Assembly (NCBI GenBank): GCA_964651325.1
Contig: CAZYXP010000137.1
Coordinates: 1-10,471 of the forward strand
Source: JADFOB01 sp964651325
GTDB lineage: Bacteria > Planctomycetota > Phycisphaerae > UBA1845
Length of the DNA: 10,471 bases
Direction: 5' to 3'
Every line of letters starts with the position of its first letter. Position 1 is the stretch's first letter. This document shows, one piece after another, positions 1 to 8,264 of the stretch. The notes below the pieces were generated by a model. That model was not told where the DNA came from. It was given only the letters and a program-made list of their open reading frames with translations, and searched no databases. Made by a program: the position numbers and the translations under genes.

Positions 1-138
1 ACGTTGCGCTGTACTGTTAGATTCTGCCAGCTCGGTCAGACCTGAATCACCGCCCAGAATATCCTTTGTCAATGTAAAGCCTGCAGTCCCGCTGGAACGC
101 GACGCTGCTGGGCCGGGCAGGGACGGCTCAACCCGCAT
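1..138 (-). CDS. Possible 5' end of a further gene, cut by the window edge
   Basis: An ATG at 138 opens a 46-codon minus-strand frame with no stop before the left edge. It starts MRVEPSLPGPAASR and continues through FTLTKDILGG. It lies 125 bp downstream of the TPR gene stop in the same orientation, so it could be the next gene of the exosortase cassette. A GGGAGG sequence lies upstream but about 18 nt from the ATG, too far for a normal ribosome binding site. An in-frame TGA eight codons upstream of the ATG excludes a much longer N-terminus. I recognise no family. A 46-codon open frame arises easily by chance in GC-rich DNA, so this is weak. Confidence 0.25.
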   Translation of the reverse strand, partial: MRVEPSLPGPAASRSSGTAGFTLTKDILGGDSGLTELAESNSTAQR

Positions 139-263
139 GGCCGGGTCGGATTTGATCCTCCCTCATCGCATGTAGGATATTTCGGGCTCTGCGAATAAAG
201 GGGGGTTTTGCTTCTCAAGCCGCTTTCGGGAGGTCGCGAAGGCCGAGTTCGGCTCCTGTCTAT
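139..263. other. Intergenic stretch downstream of the TPR gene
   Basis: This is the spacer between the TPR gene stop and the possible left-edge gene. It holds a small GCCG-AGTT-CGGC hairpin around 243-255, just past the stop codon, with no T-tract on the minus strand. It is therefore not a convincing intrinsic terminator. I see no promoter or RNA gene. Confidence 0.4.
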
Positions 264-3200
264 CTAGCTTGGGGAGGGTTTCCCCAACAACACCAATGCC
301 TCCTTCAATAGACCCCCGAGCTCGATTCGCTGCTTTTCGGTGTACACCTTGAATTGCTCGTCGATCGATTTGGCTTCTTCAAGTCTTCTCCGAGCCTGAT
401 CGGGGTCACTGCGTTTCAAATGCACTTTGCCTAGGTGGAGGAGGGTGCTGGCCCTAGTCGCTGGGATTTCGGCGGCCGCCATGAGGCACCGTTCAAGATC
501 GCGTTGCGCGTCCGCGTACCGGCCCGCCCGAAGAAGCAGGGCGCCGCGCGTATCAAGCAGGTGAGGATCGTCCGGATAGCGGGCCACGCCACGATCGGCA
601 AGCTCGATGGCTTCATCCATTTCGCCGAGTTGCATGCCCAAGATCCAGGCCAGGTCGTTTAGCGCCTCGTAATGGCTAGGCTCCTTGGCGAGGATTTGCC
701 TGTACGCGGCCACGGCATCCTGGGAATCGCCGCGTTGGAACGCTATGCGCGCGAGGGCCAATTGTCCTGGGCTATACGCGTTGTCTTCGACCGGAACGAT
801 TGCGTACCAGCGCGCGGCTTGTCCAATGAATTCAGGTTTTCCCGTTGCCTCCAAGAGCGACCCGGCAACCACAAGAACGGAATATTCGCCGGGATGGTCG
901 GCAAGACGTTGCTCGACGTCTTTGACCAAGTCGTCGAAACGCTCGGACGCCGCAAGCCCCGCAAGCTTCTCTACGAAGACATCCGTTCGATCGGGCCCGA
1001 GCTTAATTGCCTCCCCCAGATGCCGCGAGGCTGAGTCCAGGTCGCCAGTCAGGCGGCACATTTTCGCCAAAGCCAAGCGTGTCGCGACGAGTCCGCGTCC
1101 GGCATCTGATTCTTGAAACTCCTTTAAGCTCTCGATGGCCTGATGACGCTCACCCGATCCATACATGAGTTGAGATTTCAGCAGCTGCGCTTGCTCGTTC
1201 CCCGGTTCGAGCCGGACCGCCTCTTCGATGAGCGTGCGCGACAGGTCGGTGTCGCCGGATCGCAGTGCGACCGTGGCAAGCACGAGTGTTGGACCGGCGC
1301 TCTGAGGCCGCTTCTCCCGCGCGCGGATCGCCATCTCACGCGCGATACGTAGGTTTCCCTGCTCGAGCTGTAGCTCCGCCTGCGTCAATCCGAGGGCGAA
1401 GTCATCCGGGTTTGCGGCAAAGGCACGTGTCAGGAGTTCATCTGCGGCCTCGCTATCGCCTCGCCGGCTTGCTATTGCGATCAGCTTCAAATGAGCGGAC
1501 GTATTGCGCGGAGCGAGGGATACCACCTTCTTGAGAACCTCATCGGCTTGCGCGATTGATTCTCCTGTCCCTTGACCCAAGAGCGCAGTGGCATGAACGT
1601 ACAAGAGATCCGCATCCTCCGGATTCACAGCCAGCATGCCATCAAGCATTTCTTGGCCGCGCAACCTTTCGTCCGCATCGCCGCTGGCGACAAGCGCTTT
1701 GACCAAGAGCCGCTTGATTTCAACATCGCCGGGATGCCGTTGAAGACCATCCTTCCAAGCGATGATCGCCTGCTCTCGGCGGCCATAGGTATGACGAAAA
1801 ATGCCAAGCATCCGGAACCCGGCGGCGGAGGACTCCGGAAACGACGTAAGGTGCGTGAAGTCCTGGTCGGCTTCGTCTAGACGCCCCGTCTCGGCGAAGT
1901 AACGAGCGCGGGCAAGGTAGGCCACAAAATCCTTACGACGATCGACTTCGTCGCTGAGGATTTTCTCTGCCTCTTCGGGGCCGCGCTCCAAATGGATGAT
2001 ACGAGCCCGCGTCGTGGCGGCCTCCAGCAGGTCTGGCGAGATCGCTTGCGCCTCTTCCAGCAGCGCCAGGGCTTGGTCCGCGTCTTGAAGCGTTCCGTAG
2101 ACCACTTGTGCGAGCTTGACGCGGGACTCGGCATCCTGCGGATCTGCTGCCACGCGTCGCTGCAGCTCCTCGAGGGCGAGTCCATACTCGCCTTGTCGCG
2201 CTGCACTGGCAACACGGAAATTGGTTAAGGTTGGTGATTCCGCTTGAATGCGCTGAAGGAGGGCGTCGGAGTCCGCGAACCTCGCATTGCGCACAAGGAG
2301 CGCCACGAGTCGTTCGGCCACGGCTCCGGCGCGGAGATCATTGTCCAACACGCGCTCGTAAATCGCTTCGGCGCCGGCGTCGTTCCCAAGACGTTCGAAC
2401 ATGCTGCCAAGTAAGATGGCCGGCATCTGCCAACGCGAATCGACGGCGATACATCGCGCGAGCATCGCTTCCACGTCCGCCGCCTTGTCCTCCCAATCCT
2501 CGGCCTGCAACCACAACCTCGCCTGCTCAACCGGCCAGCGTGTTCCGCCTTCACCCTCGATCGCGCGCATCTCGTCCACCAGCCGTTGAGCTTCGCCTGG
2601 GTTGTCGCGCACCTCGGGTAGCGTAATCAGGACGCGTCGAAGTTCGACGTTTTGGTCATGCTCGACCGCAAGACGGCGAAGAAGGGAGACGCCGGCTGGT
2701 CGCTGTTCGTGTTGCATCTTGAGCTGCGCGAGAAACACTTGTACCTTGAGTTTGTCGTGGTCATCCAACTCGGGAATTGCTTCATCCAGAGCGGCCACGG
2801 CCTCCTCGTACTGCTTGTCCTCAATCAGCAGCTGCGCAAGAATGATGTGCGGGTCGGCAACCTTGGCGTGACGATGGCAGGCCTCCCGACAAGTTGCCAT
2901 GGCCTTTTCTGGCGCACCGTTTCTTGCGAATTGCTCGACAAGACGCAACCTCGGCAGCAACGCGTCAGGTGTTGCGTCGATGGCGGCCTCCAGGATCCGA
3001 ATCGCCTCATCCGGGCGGCCCGTCAGTGCAGACACCCTCGCGCGAAGGAGGTCGAATTGGCTCTTGCGATCTTGTGGCACTTGCAGCGATTCCAGCTCCT
3101 CGGCCAAAGACTTCAGCGGCGCGGCATTACCGGTATCCCGCTCGATCAGCCGCAGTTCGGCGTCGATGCGAACCAGCGTGGCCTGCACGTTGTTGGGCAT

Positions 3201-4628
3201 AAGCCGCTCGGCGTTTTGCGCGGCCAGCAAGTACTCCTTCAAGTCCTGGCCGTTGCGACATGCGTCCGCATACTGGAGGATCGCGGTTGCATCACCCGGG
3301 ACGCTCTTCAAATACTCCTTGTACTGGCGCTCGGCTTGGCGCCACTGACGCGTGGAAACAAACGATGCGGCCAGCAGTTTCCGGGCACGCAGATGCCTTG
3401 GGCTCGATGTCAGCACTCTCTCCAGGCGATTGATCGCCTCGTAATTGTTGCCCGCCGCAGTTTCCACCAGCGATTCCAAGAACATCAGATTGTCGGCGAC
3501 AGCGTTTGAGGAGGTGCTGACCGCCTCTACCTGTTCTCGGTAGTCCGCAAGGCAGCTTCGGGCCGCATCCAGGTTGCCCGAGGCGATCAAGAGCTCCGCT
3601 GCAAGTGGAAGAAACGCGGTCCGCCTACGTCCCTCTGCCAACTCGGCCAAGCCTTGTTCGGCCACGTCGCCGGCGCGTTGCTTGTCTCCCTGCCGCAATG
3701 CCAAAAGACCGTCGAGCGAGAACAGCGCCAGCATCATGTCGGGCGGATAAATGTCGTGAGCTTCCAATTCCGCCTCGTCCAATTCCTTGAGGGCCTTGGC
3801 ATGAACACCCGCGCGGTCGTACTCCCCAAGTGCCAGCCATTCCTCGGCCAATGCCAGGCGCAGGTTGGGATCCGTCAAGCGCTTCGATTCCGCATCTTCC
3901 AGGTCTGATGTGGCCGTACCGCGGTCGCCCGGCACAAGCCGAAAGTAGCGAGCCCGCAAGACCTTGGCTTCAGCAGAATCAGGATTGGCGGCAACGGCTT
4001 GATCCAGCCACTTGAGCGCCGTTTCTTCCGCAGAAGAAGTTCCCTCTTGCAACGCCTCATTGCTGAGCAGCGCGTAAGCCCGAACTTGATCCGGGTGGTT
4101 CCCGATGAGACGTTTTAAAACGTCCGCGGCTTCCTGACTCTTCCGCTGAGCGACCAGCACGCTGCCCAGAGTGAGGGCCGCGTCCTTGTCCAACGGTTCA
4201 ACCTCGAGCCTTTGCTGGCAGACATAAGCGGCTTCATTGAAGTCCCGGACCTCGAGGTAGAGTTCCGCGAGCGCTTCGCAAATCGCGTCGTCTCCGGGCC
4301 TTTGCCGGAGGAGCCGCCGATACGCTTTTATCGCCCAATTGGTGTTTCGGGGCGACCGCGGACGAACCTCCAGATTGGCATTCGCAAACTGCTCGAGAAC
4401 CTCAAGATCCTCGGGCCGCTTTTCAAGATAGATCTTCAATTGTTCGCATGCGACGGCCAGGTCTCCGACGTTGATGGCGGCTCGCCCTGCAGCAAGCGCC
4501 TTATCGGCGGCGGCCTGCCGACGCATTCGAAGCGCAACCACGCCCATGACCGCCAACAATGCCGACACAATCAGAAGGGTAGCCAACACACTGACGTTGA
4601 CTCGTGCCATTTTTCTTTCAATTCGCAT
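264..4628 (-). CDS. Giant membrane-anchored tetratricopeptide-repeat protein of the exosortase locus
   Basis: This 1454-residue protein is made almost wholly of TPR-type helical hairpins, which normally act as protein-protein scaffolds. A short basic N-terminus (MRIERKMAR) precedes one hydrophobic helix at about residues 12-33. The rest, from about residue 38, should lie outside the cytoplasmic membrane. TPR signatures are clear, for example A-x-x-Y-x-x-x-L-x-x-x-P near residues 99-111, and EALNDLAWILG followed by EAIELADRGVARYPDD and GRYADAQRDLERCL in the last 140 residues. Large TPR proteins are common partners of exosortase genes; the proteobacterial PrsT type is usually a lipoprotein. No lipobox Cys is present here, so this appears to be a signal-anchored variant. 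The ATG at 4628 is used, but a second ATG at 4610 (MARVNVSV) keeps the whole membrane helix and is equally plausible; neither has a strong Shine-Dalgarno. The stop is TAG at 264-266. The role in sorting or envelope assembly is inferred from context. Confidence 0.9.
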   Translation of the reverse strand: MRIERKMARVNVSVLATLLIVSALLAVMGVVALRMRRQAAADKALAAGRAAINVGDLAVACEQLKIYLEKRPEDLEVLEQFANANLEVRPRSPRNTNWAIKAYRRLLRQRPGDDAICEALAELYLEVRDFNEAAYVCQQRLEVEPLDKDAALTLGSVLVAQRKSQEAADVLKRLIGNHPDQVRAYALLSNEALQEGTSSAEETALKWLDQAVAANPDSAEAKVLRARYFRLVPGDRGTATSDLEDAESKRLTDPNLRLALAEEWLALGEYDRAGVHAKALKELDEAELEAHDIYPPDMMLALFSLDGLLALRQGDKQRAGDVAEQGLAELAEGRRRTAFLPLAAELLIASGNLDAARSCLADYREQVEAVSTSSNAVADNLMFLESLVETAAGNNYEAINRLERVLTSSPRHLRARKLLAASFVSTRQWRQAERQYKEYLKSVPGDATAILQYADACRNGQDLKEYLLAAQNAERLMPNNVQATLVRIDAELRLIERDTGNAAPLKSLAEELESLQVPQDRKSQFDLLRARVSALTGRPDEAIRILEAAIDATPDALLPRLRLVEQFARNGAPEKAMATCREACHRHAKVADPHIILAQLLIEDKQYEEAVAALDEAIPELDDHDKLKVQVFLAQLKMQHEQRPAGVSLLRRLAVEHDQNVELRRVLITLPEVRDNPGEAQRLVDEMRAIEGEGGTRWPVEQARLWLQAEDWEDKAADVEAMLARCIAVDSRWQMPAILLGSMFERLGNDAGAEAIYERVLDNDLRAGAVAERLVALLVRNARFADSDALLQRIQAESPTLTNFRVASAARQGEYGLALEELQRRVAADPQDAESRVKLAQVVYGTLQDADQALALLEEAQAISPDLLEAATTRARIIHLERGPEEAEKILSDEVDRRKDFVAYLARARYFAETGRLDEADQDFTHLTSFPESSAAGFRMLGIFRHTYGRREQAIIAWKDGLQRHPGDVEIKRLLVKALVASGDADERLRGQEMLDGMLAVNPEDADLLYVHATALLGQGTGESIAQADEVLKKVVSLAPRNTSAHLKLIAIASRRGDSEAADELLTRAFAANPDDFALGLTQAELQLEQGNLRIAREMAIRAREKRPQSAGPTLVLATVALRSGDTDLSRTLIEEAVRLEPGNEQAQLLKSQLMYGSGERHQAIESLKEFQESDAGRGLVATRLALAKMCRLTGDLDSASRHLGEAIKLGPDRTDVFVEKLAGLAASERFDDLVKDVEQRLADHPGEYSVLVVAGSLLEATGKPEFIGQAARWYAIVPVEDNAYSPGQLALARIAFQRGDSQDAVAAYRQILAKEPSHYEALNDLAWILGMQLGEMDEAIELADRGVARYPDDPHLLDTRGALLLRAGRYADAQRDLERCLMAAAEIPATRASTLLHLGKVHLKRSDPDQARRRLEEAKSIDEQFKVYTEKQRIELGGLLKEALVLLGKPSPS

Positions 4629-4918
4629 GGTATGTTTCGCTCAGCCCCCACCCACGTTTTTGGTTAGCCCTCACTATCGCCGACAAAGAGCATGCGTGGC
4701 GACGGCACGGCAGCTCGGCTTGGACCATCACCGGGATGTTCCATGAAGGTGCTGCCGCACGCCGACGACCTGCTACGGTTGCGCTTGGATTCCACATGCG
4801 CCACGTTACTCCAACCGCATCCAAACCCGAGACGCGTGTGCGGTCCAAATTCAAATCGCGAATGGCCGTGAGTACCAACCCCAAGCTCGGCCACGGCCCG
4901 AGAATGTCCGATCGCAAT
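4629..4918 (-). other. 290-bp spacer between exosortase and TPR gene; only doubtful small frames
   Basis: Two overlapping minus-strand frames are open here. One has 109 codons (4947-4618); it begins inside the exosortase 3' end and stops just before the second possible TPR start. The other has 76 codons (4894-4664) and starts with GTG. Their products are rich in Arg, Trp, His and Ser, have no membrane segment and match no family I recognise. I therefore treat the stretch as non-coding 5' leader of the TPR gene, or decayed sequence. No clear promoter, hairpin terminator or repeat is visible. Confidence 0.4.
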
Positions 4919-5878
4919 TCACGCCTTTTCGATCGACGGCACGTCATCGGTAATCACCAACAGGTCAAAAAAAAGTAGCTCCGCATAAAGAAGGGCGAGC
5001 GCCATCGGCATCATCAACAAGCCGGCGAAGTCGTGGAAGAATCGCTCCGCCGCTTCGTTGCCGTAGCTCATGAACACGAGCGACGTGGCCGTGAGACGGA
5101 TCAAGTTGCAGACAACGGCCACCGGAATACTCGAAAGCAAAAGGGCCGTCTTTTGCCATCGCGGTCGGCGCACGATCAGCGCCATCACGCAAGTCACCAC
5201 CATGAATGCCGTAAGCAATCGAAGACCGCTGCATGCTTCCGCCACCGCAACGGGCGTACTGCCCTCTAGAATCAAGACGTTGCCTTCGCGTACCACCACA
5301 ACGCCGAGCAGTTCAAGGACGACAGAGGCGCTCCGAGTCGCCAGATTCTGCAACGGGCCGGCAATAAACGTATGTACTTGTCCGGGAAGCGGTACCATGA
5401 GAATGAGAAGCGCCAGAAGCCAGAACACGCGGCGAAACACGTCGCGCCCGGCCACGAGCAACAACAAACCCGCCACGGTGAGCACAATGGAATACCGCTC
5501 TGCGGACTTAAAGTAGAAGAGCAGCCCGAAGATGTGTAGCGCTATCGCGCCGAGCATGATCGCGGCACCCCACAAGCATGGGCCGACCGCGCATTGCGAA
5601 AGCGATCGCCGCCGATCCCAGGCCAAGTACGCCACAGCCAGCGGTACCAACGCTCCTACTGAATAGTCGTCGTTGGTGCGCCAGTCGTAAACTAGGCTTT
5701 CGAGCACCGGCCAGTACGACCAGAGGAACATGCAACAAAGCGCTGCACAGAACGCCATGACCATCGGATGCGCGTCCCGCAGCCAGCTAAGCCGCTCGAC
5801 GGCCAATTTGGGCTGACTCGTTCGCGACGCCCCGCGCCGTTTGGAATGTGTCGGTAATGTTCTTGTTGTCATTTCCAC
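4919..5878 (-). CDS. Exosortase (EpsH/XrtA-type transmembrane sorting transpeptidase)
   Basis: Exosortases are cytoplasmic-membrane cysteine transpeptidases. They recognise a C-terminal sorting signal (PEP-CTERM and relatives), cut it, and pass the protein on for surface attachment. This 319-residue protein has the family's size and multi-spanning pattern, with hydrophobic stretches at about 40-60, 74-88, 104-123, 130-144, 150-163, 221-236, 246-258 and 286-309. The expected catalytic residues are present in order: Cys216 in AVAEACSGLR, Arg261 in CNLIRLTAT, and His282 in RFFHDFAGLL. The upstream MVPLPGQVHTF segment (161-171) is also typical. Position 5878 is a GTG; an ATG two codons downstream (5872, MTTRTLPT) is an equally likely start, and the RBS is weak at both. 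The stop is TGA at 4919-4921. It sits between epsI-like and TPR genes on the same strand. The exosortase subtype cannot be assigned from sequence alone. EpsI is encoded separately here rather than fused to the exosortase C-terminus, as in some subtypes. Confidence 0.95.
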   Translation of the reverse strand: MEMTTRTLPTHSKRRGASRTSQPKLAVERLSWLRDAHPMVMAFCAALCCMFLWSYWPVLESLVYDWRTNDDYSVGALVPLAVAYLAWDRRRSLSQCAVGPCLWGAAIMLGAIALHIFGLLFYFKSAERYSIVLTVAGLLLLVAGRDVFRRVFWLLALLILMVPLPGQVHTFIAGPLQNLATRSASVVLELLGVVVVREGNVLILEGSTPVAVAEACSGLRLLTAFMVVTCVMALIVRRPRWQKTALLLSSIPVAVVCNLIRLTATSLVFMSYGNEAAERFFHDFAGLLMMPMALALLYAELLFFDLLVITDDVPSIEKA

Positions 5879-6002
5879 ATGCGCTTTCTCGATACGCTAC
5901 TTTCTTTCACAGCATGACGGGAGGATTGTTTCCTCCAGCCAAGCAACCCGACCCGTCTCGTAGGATCAATCAAGTCGATGAGATGGGAATTCCGCCCTGC
6001 AT
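5879..6002 (-). other. Short spacer between epsI-like gene and exosortase gene
   Basis: This 124-bp stretch separates the EpsI-family stop from the exosortase start. It shows no terminator-like hairpin with a T-tract on the minus strand and no recognisable promoter, so read-through from the upstream gene is possible. The leader immediately before the exosortase start has only a poor Shine-Dalgarno (GTGGAA just upstream of the ATG at 5872). Confidence 0.4.
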
Positions 6003-6719
6003 TTATGATCCCGCCGAATTGAGGCAAGAGTCTATCAGCGAGAGAATCTCCGCTTCGGACGCCAGCGCAAAGTCCATGGCGAGCGATTCACCCGACCGTG
6101 CTATGCCGCCGTCCACACCGGAAAGTTCCACTTGCGCCACATACCGAAAGTCGCCCTTCGGACGCCAGCCGGACGGGCGTAGTTCCGTGGGGCTATATCC
6201 CCGCTCGCCGTCGACGACGTAATACGTTAGCACCGTAGTGCGCTCTGTCTCGAGGTGGCTTCGGATGAAACGAAAGACCTGCACGGGGAGCGGCCTCTTC
6301 TGTTGCGTCATCAGGTCCACAACGTTGGTGTCCTCCAGCTTCCAACCGTGCGCGGGATAACACACCTCCGGATGATGTGGCACCAGGTCGGCGGCGGGTA
6401 CGGCGAACGCCACATCCCTACGCCATACGGCCACAAACAGACCAACGGCTTGCAGGCCACGTTTCCGGTACACCCGACGGATGTAGTCATCAGCGTCGAG
6501 AATCCCTTCAGTGCGTGCGTCTACCGGTTGGTCAGCTCCACTCCACTCACCAACTCGATAGGGCAGGGCGTCGAGACAATGTTGGGGTATCTCCGGGATA
6601 TCATCCAACACCGACACGCGCGGCGCGAGCAAGCGGTGGCCGGCGCCACTCACTCCAAGCAACAGCAGCGCCAAACTCCCCGCGATCCTATTATGCCGGT
6701 CGTTGAACCATTGTCTCAT
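6003..6719 (-). CDS. epsI: EpsI-family exosortase-associated protein (DUF3485)
   Basis: EpsI-family proteins are encoded beside, or fused to, exosortases and are thought to act on the periplasmic side of the sorting machinery; their biochemical function is not settled. This 238-residue protein has one N-terminal membrane helix (about residues 11-31, IAGSLALLLLGVSG) followed by a soluble domain. The diagnostic motif HHPEVCYPAHGW (115-126) is intact, including the conserved His, Cys, Gly and Trp. It is preceded by the family's opening segment, LPYRVGEWSG (52-61), and a Tyr/Arg-rich DDYIRRVYRKRG (77-88). The TYYVVDGE segment (165-172) is also typical. The ATG at 6719 is preceded by GAGGG with a 9-nt spacer, which supports this start. 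The stop is TAA at 6003-6005. As the first gene of the minus-strand run it probably lies nearest the promoter. Use of the symbol follows family naming; orthology to any characterised EpsI is not shown. Confidence 0.9.
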   Translation of the reverse strand: MRQWFNDRHNRIAGSLALLLLGVSGAGHRLLAPRVSVLDDIPEIPQHCLDALPYRVGEWSGADQPVDARTEGILDADDYIRRVYRKRGLQAVGLFVAVWRRDVAFAVPAADLVPHHPEVCYPAHGWKLEDTNVVDLMTQQKRPLPVQVFRFIRSHLETERTTVLTYYVVDGERGYSPTELRPSGWRPKGDFRYVAQVELSGVDGGIARSGESLAMDFALASEAEILSLIDSCLNSAGS

Positions 6720-6728
6720 GGTCAGCCG

Positions 6729-6733
6729 CCCTC
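6729..6733 (-). promoter_or_regulatory. Ribosome binding site of the epsI-like gene
   Basis: GAGGG on the minus strand lies 9 nt before the ATG at 6719. It is the best Shine-Dalgarno in the cassette and fixes that start. Confidence 0.6.
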
Positions 6734-7138
6734 ATTCCTGATCATGACCGATAACTCGACCGCCTCAACCATGACATGTTGCCAGCAGAATACTCCCCGT
6801 CAACTCCACCGCCCACGCATGCCCTCGTGTTTCGCCGACAGCATCATAGGGCAACATTCGCGACCCCGTATGCGCCTGACGGACCACCTCGTTTCGCGGC
6901 AGCATGCCGTACAGCCCACGAGGTCAGTGTATTAAAGCAGAAGTTCAACGGGCCTATCGCAGCCTCGCCAAATTCCGACCTGGTTTTTTCGGACCGCCCG
7001 TTAGCGACCGCAGCGAGTAGAACAGATATCAACCGGTCCACCCGATAGATAGCCCACCGATATCCTAGAGTTTGTTATGGCGGCGTAGGTGTGCGTCATC
7101 GCGTTCGATGGGCTTGTGGATATAGCCGCCGTCAACCT

Positions 7139-7145
7139 GGGGTGG
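7139..7145 (+). promoter_or_regulatory. Ribosome binding site of the large surface-protein gene
   Basis: GGGGTGG lies 7 nt before the ATG at 7153, and a signal-peptide-like N-terminus follows at once. Together these decide the start. Confidence 0.6.
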
Positions 7146-7152
7146 ATTTATC

Positions 7153-8264
7153 ATGCCGACTCGTACACGTTCCCTCGCTATCCGATCCCTGTTCTTTGCG
7201 CTTGCCACGCTAGCTCTCCTGCCCCATTGCGATAGACGGTCGGTCGTGCCCACCGAGCAGGTGACGATGTCGTCCACCATCGACGTACCGCCGATCGCCG
7301 ATGCCGGTGCCGGGCCCATGGCCAGGCCGGGCGAAACGGTCGTCCTTGACGGATCCGGAAGCCACGACGCAAACGGCGATCCACTTCAAATATCGTGGTC
7401 CCAGATTGCCGGTGAGCCGGTATCGCTAAGCGGCGCTGACACGCTGACGCCCCAATTCGTAGCGCCGGAACTTGCGCAAAGCTCGATTCTCTTGTTCCTC
7501 CTTGAGGTCTCAGACGGCGTCTCGGCCGCCGAGGATAGGGTGGCCGTAGGTGTTCCAGCCGTAGGGGAGGCCATCTCGACGGCAAGCCTTACGGGGGAGT
7601 TATTATGCGGATATACAGTGATCATCGATGGCGAATTCGACCAACGAGATGGGCCAAGGCCCTTGTATGTCAACCTGGAGGCAACGATCATAGGGGAGGA
7701 CATTCCGGAGGATGCCCGGCTTGTGTGGAGCGCTGACGATACGGAGGACGCTGGACCGGTGAGTACCCATACCAACGCAATGCGGGTCTTCACGGCCGCC
7801 GGCGTGCATACGATCGCTCTGGCCATGACGGCGGGGGGTATCACCACCGGCTGCAGGAGTATCTACGACGGGCAACTTCAGGAAACCGTGAGGGTATCGC
7901 CCATCGTCACCGGCCGGATCCAAACGGCAGACGGCGCCGGGATTCCCGCGGTAACGGTCTCCGCAACCTCCGGCGGCACAACCGGCGTCACCAACAGCGA
8001 CGGGCTCTACGAGATCAAGATTCCCATCGGCTGGTCAGGCGTGGTAACGCCGCAGCACACCGATTACGCCTTCGTTCCCACCAATCGTGCGTTCACCAAC
8101 GTGACTGCCGACAAGGCCGTGGATTTCTCGACTCTCGTGGGTGACCTTCCGCCTCCCGGCGGCGACGCCTGCCCAAGCGACCCGAACAAGACCGTGCCGG
8201 GGCTATGCGGCTGCGGTGTGCCGGATATCGATTCGGACGGCAACGGCGTATTGGATTGCAACGA
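7153..8264 (+). CDS. Large secreted multidomain surface protein, N-terminal part (gene continues across the N run)
   Basis: This part gives 370 codons before the N run and is the front of one gene that resumes after it. Residues 1-25 form a signal peptide: basic MPTRTR, then the hydrophobic SLFFALATLALLP. Cys26 follows this segment, but LPHC is a poor lipobox because His is at -1, so lipid attachment is doubtful. Residues about 46-134 look like a PKD/REJ beta-sandwich (PPIADAGAG, LDGSGSHDANGDPLQISWSQ, LEVSDGVSAAEDRVAV). Residues about 145-248 suggest a second, more divergent beta-sandwich with Cys152 and Cys234. Residues 251-327 resemble a carboxypeptidase-regulatory-like domain (VTGRIQTADGAGIPAVTVSA, TNSDGLYEI, VVTPQHTDYAFVP, VDFS). 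The Cys/Asp repeats begin at Cys340 (CPSDPNKTVPGLCGCG). These domains are typical of extracellular adhesive or structural proteins. The specific function is unknown. It is divergent to the exosortase cassette. Confidence 0.85.

Larger units (their letters stand above)
6720..7152. promoter_or_regulatory. Divergent intergenic region between the exosortase cassette and the surface-protein gene
   Basis: This 433-bp region lies between the two divergent start codons, so promoters for both directions must be in it or near it. It contains ribosome binding sites at each end, but I cannot point to a sound -35/-10 pair or a sigma-54 type TGGCAC-N5-TTGC element. Small frames in it (plus 6776-7048, minus 7041-6844) encode Arg/Ala/Pro-rich peptides with no recognisable family and are treated as chance. 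A short TCCGA...TCGGA inverted repeat enclosing a T-run occurs near 6976-6993, but the repeat is only 5 bp. Confidence 0.5.

Noticed and set aside
243..255. Hairpin just after the TPR stop as an intrinsic terminator
   Set aside because: The stem is only about 4-5 bp and no T-tract follows on the minus strand.
2652..3509. 285-codon plus-strand open frame
   Set aside because: It lies wholly antisense to the TPR gene, whose frame shows clear TPR motifs. Long antisense frames are expected in GC-rich coding DNA, and this product has no recognisable domain.
6776..7048. 90-codon plus-strand frame in the divergent region
   Set aside because: It has no ribosome binding site that I can see, the Pro/Arg/Ala-rich product belongs to no known family, and a competing 65-codon minus frame overlaps it. 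Both look like chance.
7153..7237. Surface protein as a lipoprotein (Cys26 after the hydrophobic stretch)
   Set aside because: The sequence before the Cys is LPH, with His at -1 where Gly, Ala or Ser is expected, so it is not a sound lipobox. An ordinary signal peptide is preferred.
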